From Planctomycetota bacterium (GTDB lineage Bacteria; Planctomycetota; Planctomycetia; Gemmatales; Gemmataceae), in contig VGZJ01000032.1 of the NCBI GenBank assembly GCA_016872595.1, forward strand, positions 1 through 33,344: DNA of 33,344 nucleotides, read 5' to 3'. The position numbers and the translations under genes were made by a program. This document shows positions 1 to 6,464 of this stretch, piece by piece; within the stretch, counting starts at the first letter, position 1; the number at the start of each line of letters is the position of its first letter. The notes below the pieces were generated by a model. That model worked only from the letters and a program-made list of their open reading frames with translations. It was not told where the DNA came from and searched no databases.

Positions 1-87
1 ATCATGAAGAAGGCACGATCCAAGAAGAAGCGGCCAATACTCATGGCCGACTTGGAGCGAAGGTATCGCGAATCACCTGGGTTTTAG
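1..87 (+). CDS. C-terminal fragment of an unidentified basic protein (runs off the left edge)
   Basis: An open frame enters from the left edge and ends at TAG 85-87. The visible 28 residues are very basic at first (KKARSKKKR) and end with LERRYRESPGF. An ATG lies at 4-6, but the frame is open to base 1, so the true start may be outside the window. Base composition is less GC-rich than in neighbouring genes. It lies tail-to-tail with, and slightly overlaps, the end of the kinase gene, whose last codons look foreign. It could be the tail of a mobile-element or regulatory protein, or a chance frame. I do not recognise the family. Confidence 0.25.
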   Translation: MMKKARSKKKRPILMADLERRYRESPGF

Positions 88-2020
88 CCCTCTCGCGGAT
101 CGTTGTCTTTTTTAGCTGCCCGGCCGCAAACTCGTTTCCGCCCGCAGCGAGGACGCGCCGGCCGTCGGCGCTGAAGGCGACGTGGAGCACCGGCGCATCG
201 AGCGCCGCCGACACCCGGGCGGGGTTCCCCGGGGCCACGTTCCAAACGGTCACGCGGCCGTTGCGCTCACCGGTGACGACGCGCGCCCCGTCCGGGCTGA
301 GCGCGGCGCGGGTGATCTCCGTGTCGGCGCGAAGCTGTCGAACGAGTTCGCCCGTGGTCGCGTTCGTCACCCGCGCGGTGCCGTCGCGGTTCAGGGTCAG
401 TACCCGCGTCCCGTCGGCGGACAGTTCGGCGAACACGACCGCGTCGGGTTCGGTCCACACGCGCACCGGCTTGGGGGTCAGCGCCGCGATTGAGGCGAAC
501 TTGATCCGTAACGTGCGTTCGAGGTCCGGGTCGACCAACTTCTCGGCGTCGAGTGTCGCCAAGCCGTCCACGAGCGCCGGCAGGGCCGCGACCGGGTCGC
601 CGGCGTTGATCCGCTCGTCGGCCGCGGCGACCGTGAGGCGCACCAGTTGCCGGACGTTATCCCGGTTCGACTGTGCCAGTTTGCCGTTGGTCTGGCCGAG
701 GTCGTCAACGGTCCGCTCCAAAGTACCGTTGACGCGGGTCAGTTCGTTCCCCTTGTTGCGCGCGTCGGTTTCGCTGGTCTTGGCTTTGTCGGCTTCGCGG
801 TTCGCGCGCCGGGCCTCGGCCCGCGCGTCGAGTCCGAAGTAGATCGAGACCGCGGCCCCGATGACGAGCGTGGCGGCGACGGCGGCAAGGGCCCCGGACT
901 CGCCCGGGTTCCGCTTCGCCCACTTCACCGCACGCTCGACGCGGCCCGCGGGCCGGGCGCGGATCGGCTCCCCGCGCAAGAACCGTGCGAGTTCGTCCGC
1001 GAGTTCCTTAGCATCCGGGTATCGCTCGTTCGGCTTCTTGGAGAGGCACTTGAGGCAGATCAGTTCGAGGTCGCTTGGAACGGCGGCGACGATGGCGCGC
1101 GGCGGCATCGGGGCCGCGGTCAGTACCCGCTTTAACGTGACCTGTGGGTCCTTGTCGTAGAACGGCTTCTCGCCGGTAAGAGCCTCGTACAAGATGACGC
1201 CGAGGGCCCAGACGTCGGCCTCCGGGCCGACGAACGGGTCGCCGCGGGCCTGCTCCGGGGCCATGTACGCCGGCGTGCCGCTCACAGTCCCAGCGACCGT
1301 CAGTTCGGGGTTGGTGCCGCGCGCCATAGCACCCGCGTCCGTTGACGCGTCGGGAGTCGCGACGCGCTTCGCCAGCCCGAAGTCGGCGACCTTCGGGACG
1401 CCCTTCTCGTCGAGGAGGACGTTTCCCGGCTTGAGGTCGCGGTGAACGATGCCCAGCGCGTGCGCCGCCGCGACGCCGCGGGCCACCTGAGCGATGACGG
1501 CGGCCAGCTCGCGCGGGGCGGTGGCCGCCGCAGGGCTTTTCGGAAGCAACCGGCCCAGCGTGCCGCCGGCGCAGAACTCCAGCGCCATGAACGGCTGGCC
1601 GTCCATTTCGCCGTAGTCGAAGACCTGAACCACGTTCTCGTGCTTGATCGCCGCAATCGCCGCGGCCTCGGCCAGAAAGCGCGCCTTGGCGGTGCCGCGC
1701 TCGAGCTCGCCGCCCGACAGCTTCATCTGTTTGAGTGCGACGTCGCGGTTCAGTTTCGTCTGCCGTGCCCGATAGACGACGCCCATTCCCCCTTTGCCGA
1801 GTTCGTTCACGAGGACGTAGTCGGGCGCGGCGCTCGTCGCGCCCGCGGGTGCGTCCTCGTCGGCGGGCGTGTGCGCGACGGTCATTGTGGGTGACGAAGA
1901 ACCGTCCGCGACGTGATCGGTCGTGCGGTCGGGATCGCTCGCGCCGTCGCCGATCACGCGCGGCGCGGACTCGCCGGACAGCGGGTGCGGCGTTGGCGGG
2001 GTCGCGTTCGGGTCGTTCAT
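41..2020 (-). CDS. Transmembrane Ser/Thr protein kinase with a truncated WD40 domain
   Basis: Predicted Hanks-type Ser/Thr kinase of 659 residues, phosphorylating protein targets from the cytoplasmic face of the membrane. Seen in order: a Pro/Ser/Thr-rich N-terminus; the glycine loop GKGGMG; VALK with Lys97; HRDLKPGN with catalytic Asp195; DFG with Asp213; an APE motif; one membrane helix near 376-395; a probable coiled coil (about 398-463); then two to three WD40-like units from about 518. Proteins with this architecture in planctomycetes usually carry more WD40 repeats. Here the repeat region breaks off and the last 24 or so residues (KKTTIRERAKTQ...) look unrelated and come from lower-GC DNA. 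The ATG at 2020 is preferred over an in-frame ATG at 2086, because a -10-like TAGCAT lies 37 nt upstream of it and the extra residues are not domain-like. It is divergent from the DUF1501 gene at 2287. The kinase part looks intact; the C-terminus is probably truncated. Confidence 0.85.
   Translation of the reverse strand: MNDPNATPPTPHPLSGESAPRVIGDGASDPDRTTDHVADGSSSPTMTVAHTPADEDAPAGATSAAPDYVLVNELGKGGMGVVYRARQTKLNRDVALKQMKLSGGELERGTAKARFLAEAAAIAAIKHENVVQVFDYGEMDGQPFMALEFCAGGTLGRLLPKSPAAATAPRELAAVIAQVARGVAAAHALGIVHRDLKPGNVLLDEKGVPKVADFGLAKRVATPDASTDAGAMARGTNPELTVAGTVSGTPAYMAPEQARGDPFVGPEADVWALGVILYEALTGEKPFYDKDPQVTLKRVLTAAPMPPRAIVAAVPSDLELICLKCLSKKPNERYPDAKELADELARFLRGEPIRARPAGRVERAVKWAKRNPGESGALAAVAATLVIGAAVSIYFGLDARAEARRANREADKAKTSETDARNKGNELTRVNGTLERTVDDLGQTNGKLAQSNRDNVRQLVRLTVAAADERINAGDPVAALPALVDGLATLDAEKLVDPDLERTLRIKFASIAALTPKPVRVWTEPDAVVFAELSADGTRVLTLNRDGTARVTNATTGELVRQLRADTEITRAALSPDGARVVTGERNGRVTVWNVAPGNPARVSAALDAPVLHVAFSADGRRVLAAGGNEFAAGQLKKTTIRERAKTQVIRDTFAPSRP
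88..116. other. Probable junction between the kinase gene and foreign sequence
   Basis: To the right of about position 116 the minus-strand frame still reads as WD40 protein (the last recognisable residues are near GNEFAAGQL). To the left it turns into lower-GC sequence with an A/T run (ttttttag at 109-116) and a basic peptide with no WD40 pattern. This suggests an insertion or rearrangement breakpoint. No target duplication or inverted repeat can be verified because the other end is outside the window. Confidence 0.35.
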
Positions 2021-2057
2021 CGTGGGCAAGCCCCTGTTCGTTAGCGTTCGTTCGACA

Positions 2058-2063
2058 ATGCTA
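2058..2063 (-). promoter_or_regulatory. -10-like hexamer TAGCAT upstream of the kinase gene
   Basis: On the minus strand TAGCAT matches TATAAT at four of six positions and lies 37 nt from the kinase ATG. No convincing -35 hexamer was found. It is part of a pattern of TAnnnT hexamers at similar distances before several genes here. Confidence 0.3.
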
Positions 2064-2209
2064 CCGCCCATCGCCCGCGCCCACAAGCGCCTCGCGGGAC
2101 GTGATCGACCGCCGGATAGCGCGGGACGCAGACCCCATTGCGTAGCAAGACAGGGTGGTCAACCGGAGGTCCGGCAGGTCAGACTCCTCACAAACGGCCG
2201 CTTCCCCCG

Positions 2210-2240
2210 TTGACCTTCGGGCCGCGGTCGGGTCTACTAT
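2210..2240 (+). promoter_or_regulatory. Candidate promoter of the first DUF1501 gene
   Basis: TTGACC at 2210-2215 (five of six matches to the -35 consensus) is followed after 19 bases by TACTAT at 2235-2240 (four of six to the -10). The -10 lies 46 nt before the ATG at 2287. The spacer is slightly long; TCTACT at 2233-2238 would give 17 bases but matches less well. Confidence 0.4.
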
Positions 2241-2286
2241 CAGTACCCGCCGCGGTCCTGCCCCGCTCTCCCCCCTGCCACCCGCC

Positions 2287-3663
2287 ATGCTCGATATCTT
2301 CGCTGCCGATTCTCGCTGTACGCGCCGCCGGTTCCTCACGGCCGGCGGGCTCGCGCTCGGCGGGCTGTCACTGGCCGCGCTCCGCGCCGCCGACGCCCCC
2401 GCGCCGCACCCGCTCGCCACCGGCAAGGCCGTCATCTTTCTCTTCCAACAGGGCGGGCCGAGCCAGTTCGAGACCTTCGACCCGAAGCCCGACGCCCCGG
2501 ACGGCGTCCGCACGGTCGGCGGTGTCACGAAGACCGCGATCCCCGGCGTCACCTTCGGCGACACGTTCCAGCAGCTCGCGAAGGTCGCGGACAAGTTCAC
2601 CGTGGTGCGGTCGTTCGCCACCGGCAACGCCGAACACAACATCAAGCCCGTCGTTGGGCCGGAGTCGCTCGACGCCAGCATCGGGGCGCTGTACGCGCGC
2701 GTCGTCGGCGCGACCCACCCCGTTACCGCGATGCCGTCGAGCGCGGTACTGTTCCCGCAGGCCGTGGACGCGACCGTGGCGAAGGGGCAGGGGCGCGGTG
2801 ACCTCGCGGCGACCGGCTCTGTCGGCGGCGCGTTCGCCCCGTTCGTCCCCGGCGGTGGCGGGCAGCTCCAGAAGAACCTGCGCCTGAACCTCCCAGCGGA
2901 CCGGTTCCACGAGCGCCGCGGGCTGCTCGACGGGTTCGACCGCACAAAGCGCGAGGCCGAAGAGCGGTTCGACGACTTCACCCGCGAACAGCGGCAGGCG
3001 TGCGAGGTGCTGCTGCGTGGGTCCGTGGCCGACGCGCTCGACCTGTCGCGCGAGAACCCGCGCACCGTGGCCCGTTACGACACGAGCCACCACGTCGCCA
3101 AGGACAACTGGGACAGCGCCCGGCGCGGCAAGCGCGGGTACTACACCGGGCACGCCAAGGCGCTGGGCAAGTCGCTGCTGATGGCCCGCCGGCTGTGCGA
3201 GGCCGGGTGCGGGTTCGTCACCGTTCACACCGGGTACGAGGGCGTGTGGGACATGCACGCCGACGGCGAGAACCTGAACATGAAGGACGGGATGCAGGCC
3301 ATCGGGCGCTCGTTCGATCACGCCGTGGCCGCGTTCATCGAGGACGTCGAGGCCCGCGGGCTGGGCGACAAGATTCTGCTGGTGGCGTGCGGCGAGATGG
3401 GCCGCACCCCGCGCCTGAACAAGACCGGGGGCCGCGACCACTGGGCCCGGCTCTCGCCCCTGTTCCTTTACGGCGGCGGCGCGGCGGCGGGGAAGGTGAT
3501 CGGCCGCTCGACGCGCGACGGCGGCGAGCCGGACGGCGACTACTGCGCTACACCGAATCTGATCTCGACGATCCTGCACACGGTCTTCGACGTGGGCCAA
3601 CTGCGCCTCAAGCCCGCGCTCGGCGCGATCGCGAAGCTGGCCGAAGTGAGGCCGATTGTGTGA
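2287..3663 (+). CDS. DUF1501 family protein, Tat-exported
   Basis: A 458-residue DUF1501 protein. The family is abundant in planctomycetes and, to my knowledge, is placed in the alkaline-phosphatase/sulfatase-like clan; its substrate is not established. The N-terminus carries a twin-arginine signal (TRRRFLTAGG followed by a hydrophobic run). Family landmarks are GGPSQFETFDPKP near the start, WDMHADGENL in the middle, and EMGRTPRLN...GGRDHW near the end; the acidic and His residues in these are plausible metal ligands. The ATG at 2287 is preferred because the Tat signal starts just after it; an in-frame ATG at 2155 would add 44 residues without domain character. It is followed by a palindromic repeat and a second DUF1501 gene on the same strand. 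In this family a DUF1549/DUF1553 cytochrome protein is often adjacent; none is present here. Confidence 0.9.
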   Translation: MLDIFAADSRCTRRRFLTAGGLALGGLSLAALRAADAPAPHPLATGKAVIFLFQQGGPSQFETFDPKPDAPDGVRTVGGVTKTAIPGVTFGDTFQQLAKVADKFTVVRSFATGNAEHNIKPVVGPESLDASIGALYARVVGATHPVTAMPSSAVLFPQAVDATVAKGQGRGDLAATGSVGGAFAPFVPGGGGQLQKNLRLNLPADRFHERRGLLDGFDRTKREAEERFDDFTREQRQACEVLLRGSVADALDLSRENPRTVARYDTSHHVAKDNWDSARRGKRGYYTGHAKALGKSLLMARRLCEAGCGFVTVHTGYEGVWDMHADGENLNMKDGMQAIGRSFDHAVAAFIEDVEARGLGDKILLVACGEMGRTPRLNKTGGRDHWARLSPLFLYGGGAAAGKVIGRSTRDGGEPDGDYCATPNLISTILHTVFDVGQLRLKPALGAIAKLAEVRPIV

Positions 3664-3701
3664 GTGCGGCTGTTTCGCTCAACGCGCCCGGCGCGCGAAG
3701 A

Positions 3702-3790
3702 AACCTAACCCCCCGGCCCCCCTTACAGAAGGGAAGGGGGAACCCAAGGTTCCCCCTCACCCACTGGGAAGGGGGCCGGGGGGTTAGGTT
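3702..3790. repeat. Long palindromic intergenic repeat (MITE- or REP-like)
   Basis: The outer 20 bases (3702-3721, beginning AACCTAACCCCCC) are perfectly complementary to 3771-3790. An inner 9-bp stem, GGGGGAACC (3736-3744) with GGTTCCCCC (3748-3756), closes on a 3-base loop, and the whole element is centred exactly on 3746. The part between the stems is imperfectly paired. One frame reads LTPRPPLQKG, a peptide I recall from dispersed non-coding repeats in other genomes, so this is probably a multi-copy element. It sits between two co-directional DUF1501 genes and could act as a terminator or attenuator. Confidence 0.8.
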
Positions 3791-3810
3791 CTTCCTTCGA
3801 GGCCCCGCCC

Positions 3811-5145
3811 GTGCTCACACTCTCCTACGGCCGCCGCGATTTCCTGCGCCTCGGAGCGATCGGTTTCGGCGGCCTCGCGCTGCCCGACCTGTTGCGGCTC
3901 CGGGCCGCGTCGTCGCCGGTCGCGCGAACCCGCGACAAGGCCGTCATCTTCGTTTACCTGTTCGGCGGGCCGAGCCACGTCGACAGCTACGACCTGAAGC
4001 CGGACGCGCCGGTCGAGTACCGCGGCGAGTTCCGGCCCATCAAAACGAACGTGCCGGGGTTCGACGTCTGTGAACTGATGCCGATGCAGGCCAAGATCGC
4101 GGACAAGCTCGCGCTGGTGCGGAACCTGTCGTTCAACCCGAACTTTCACGACCCGGTCGAACTGTTCTCCGGGTTCCGCAAGCCGACCGAGGCAGGCCGC
4201 GCCGCGCGCCCGGACTTCGGCTCCGTCGTCAGCCGGCTGGCGCGCGGTGCCGCGCACGATCTGCCGCGCTACGTCGCACTCGACCGCACCGCGGGCGACG
4301 AGTACCGCAACGGCCCGGCGTACCTCGGCGTCTCGCACAAAGCGTTCATCGCCACGGGCAAGCTCGAAGGGCTGACCCCGCCGCGCGCGGTGTCGGCCGA
4401 ACGGCTGACCGAGCGCACCGATCTGATGCGCCGGTTCGACACGCTGCGCCGCGACGCCGACAACGCCGGCGGCGACCTCGCGGGCAGCGACTACTTCTCG
4501 ACCCTCGCGCTCAACATGATCCTCAGCCCGCGCGTGCGCGAGGCGTTCGACGTGGACCACGAGCCGCAAAAGACCCGAGACCGCTACGGCACCGACGAGG
4601 CCCTGCGCCTGCTCCAAGCGCGGCGCTTGGTGGAAGCCGGCGTGCCGGTGGTTACGCTCACGTTCGGGCGCGACCCGAAAGAGTGCCGCGTCGGGATGAT
4701 CGCACAGGGCTGGGACACGCACGCGGGCAACTTCACCTGTCTGAGGTCGCTGCTCCCGCGCCTCGACCGCGCGGTTCACGCGCTCGTCACGGACCTGCAC
4801 GACCGCGGGCTTGAGAAGGACGTGGCGGTGTACGTCGGCGGTGAGATGGGGCGCACGCCGAAGGTCGGGCAATCGACCGGGAACGGCGCGCGGGCCGACG
4901 GGCGCGACCACTGGCCGCGCGCCGGGTTCGGGCTGTTCGCCGGCGGCGGGCTGGAGACGGGCCTCGTGGTCGGGGCCACCGACCGCCACGGCGCGCTGCC
5001 GGTCGGCAAGCCGTACGCGCCGCAGAACACCCTCGCCACGCTGTACCGCGTGCTCGGCATCGACCCGGCCCTGACGTTCCCCGACCACACCGGCCGCCCG
5101 ATGTTCCTGCTCGACGACCGCGACCCGATCAAAGAGCTGGTGTGA
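3811..5145 (+). CDS. DUF1501 family protein, Tat-exported (second copy)
   Basis: A 444-residue DUF1501 protein starting at GTG, with GAGG at 3799-3802 eight bases upstream. The start gives MLTLSYGRRDFLRLG, a short twin-arginine signal typical of the family and parallel to the start chosen for the third DUF1501 gene. Landmarks are GGPSHVDSYDLKPDAP, GWDTHAGNF, GGEMGRTPK and GRDHWPRAG. The His and acidic residues in these motifs are plausible metal ligands in the alkaline-phosphatase-like fold. It is clearly diverged from the preceding DUF1501 protein and shares mainly these motifs, so this is not a recent duplication. It lies 147 bases downstream of that gene, with a palindromic repeat between, and ends 41 bases from the convergent DUF1552 gene. 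Its substrate is unknown. Confidence 0.9.
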   Translation: MLTLSYGRRDFLRLGAIGFGGLALPDLLRLRAASSPVARTRDKAVIFVYLFGGPSHVDSYDLKPDAPVEYRGEFRPIKTNVPGFDVCELMPMQAKIADKLALVRNLSFNPNFHDPVELFSGFRKPTEAGRAARPDFGSVVSRLARGAAHDLPRYVALDRTAGDEYRNGPAYLGVSHKAFIATGKLEGLTPPRAVSAERLTERTDLMRRFDTLRRDADNAGGDLAGSDYFSTLALNMILSPRVREAFDVDHEPQKTRDRYGTDEALRLLQARRLVEAGVPVVTLTFGRDPKECRVGMIAQGWDTHAGNFTCLRSLLPRLDRAVHALVTDLHDRGLEKDVAVYVGGEMGRTPKVGQSTGNGARADGRDHWPRAGFGLFAGGGLETGLVVGATDRHGALPVGKPYAPQNTLATLYRVLGIDPALTFPDHTGRPMFLLDDRDPIKELV

Positions 5146-5186
5146 GGAAGCGCGCGCCGCTCGACCGCGACCGACACGAGCCGCGA

Positions 5187-6464
5187 TCAAATCCCGGCGA
5201 GGCGCTCCTTCGAGTCGCCGAACTCTTTCAGTTCGAGGCCCATCTTGTCCATCAGCGTCAGGTACAGCGAGCACAGCTTGCGCTTGTCGTTGCCCGCTTT
5301 CAGGTAGTCGTGGGTGCGGCCGGTCTTCAGCGCTCCGCCCAACCCGCCGGCCAGCACCAGCGGCACGCGGGTGCCGTTGTGCGCGTTCCAGTGTTCGGAG
5401 ACGAACATGAGGCACGAGTTGTCCAGCACGGTGCCGGTGCCCTCGCGCATCTTCGAGAGCTTCTCGATCAGGTAGGCGTACTGCTCGATGTGGCACTTCA
5501 CGATGGCCTGATACGACTTGCCCTCGTTGTCGTGCGAGTAGCTGTGGTGGTCGTCGCGGACGCCGAGGAACGGGTACACCATGCCGGACAGGTCGCGCGA
5601 CATGAGTAGCGTCGCGACCCGCGAGCGGTCGCTCTGGAACGCCAGCGCGATGATGTCGCACATGAGGCGGCTGTACTCGCGGAAGTCCTTCGGCTGGCCC
5701 GCCGGCGGACGCTTGTCGGCTGGAACCGCGGTGTCGTCCTTCGCCATCTTGTTCAGCCGCTGCACGCGGGCCTCGGTCTCGCGTACACTGGCGAGGTACT
5801 CGTCCACCTTCTGCTTGTCCGCGCCGCTCACCTTCCCGCTCACGTCCTTCGCCTGTTCGAGCACGTCGTCGAGGATGCTGCCGTGCAGCTTGCCGGCCTT
5901 GCCCCCGAACAGGCTGTCGAAGGCCAGCGCCGGGTACAGCTCGATGGGCACGGGCGAGTCGCCGTTGCGCCACGAGATGTGCGAGGCGTACACCATCGAG
6001 TACTGGCTCTCGTGGAACCCGCTGACCGGCTGCTCGCACCCCAGCACGAGGCTCGGCTGCGGGGTCTCTTCCTCGTAGTGCTTGGCGAGCACCTGATCCA
6101 TGCTCACGCCGCCCTTGATGGTGCGGCCCCGTTCGAGCTTGGCCCCGGAGAGGATGTTGCCGGTGCAGCGGGCGTGCCCGCCGTCGCCCTCGCGGTTGAA
6201 CAGCCCTTGAATGACGTTGAGCTTGTCGCGGAAGGGCGCGAGCGGTTCGAGGCTGGAGCCCAGTTCCATCTGCGCGCCTTCGCCCTTCGCCCACCAGTGC
6301 GGGGGCGAGATGCCGTCGCCGATGAACATGCACGCGAACCGCTTCGGGGCGGCCTTCGCCGCGGCCGGGGCCGCGCTCGCCACGGATTCGAGCCACGGCA
6401 GCGCGACCGTGACGCCCAGACCTTTGAGCAGCACGCGACGCGAGACGGGAGGATTGGCGGTCAT
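5187..6464 (-). CDS. DUF1552 family protein, exported
   Basis: A 425-residue DUF1552 protein. The N-terminus has a twin-arginine-like signal (SRRVLLKGLG, then VTVALPWLESVASA). Family-typical stretches include FACMFIGDGISPPHWW and GLFNREGDGGHARCTGNILSG; towards the C-terminus are SYSHDNEGKSYQAIVKCH and LMFVSEHWNAHNGTRVPLVLA. The biochemical role of the family is unknown. DUF1552 genes characteristically follow genes for DUF1592/DUF1588/DUF1585 cytochrome-domain proteins, as here: this ATG overlaps the stop of the upstream gene as ATGA (6461-6464), and a GGAGG lies inside the upstream gene. The two products are therefore very likely made together and may work as partners outside the cytoplasm. 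Confidence 0.92.
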   Translation of the reverse strand: MTANPPVSRRVLLKGLGVTVALPWLESVASAAPAAAKAAPKRFACMFIGDGISPPHWWAKGEGAQMELGSSLEPLAPFRDKLNVIQGLFNREGDGGHARCTGNILSGAKLERGRTIKGGVSMDQVLAKHYEEETPQPSLVLGCEQPVSGFHESQYSMVYASHISWRNGDSPVPIELYPALAFDSLFGGKAGKLHGSILDDVLEQAKDVSGKVSGADKQKVDEYLASVRETEARVQRLNKMAKDDTAVPADKRPPAGQPKDFREYSRLMCDIIALAFQSDRSRVATLLMSRDLSGMVYPFLGVRDDHHSYSHDNEGKSYQAIVKCHIEQYAYLIEKLSKMREGTGTVLDNSCLMFVSEHWNAHNGTRVPLVLAGGLGGALKTGRTHDYLKAGNDKRKLCSLYLTLMDKMGLELKEFGDSKERLAGI

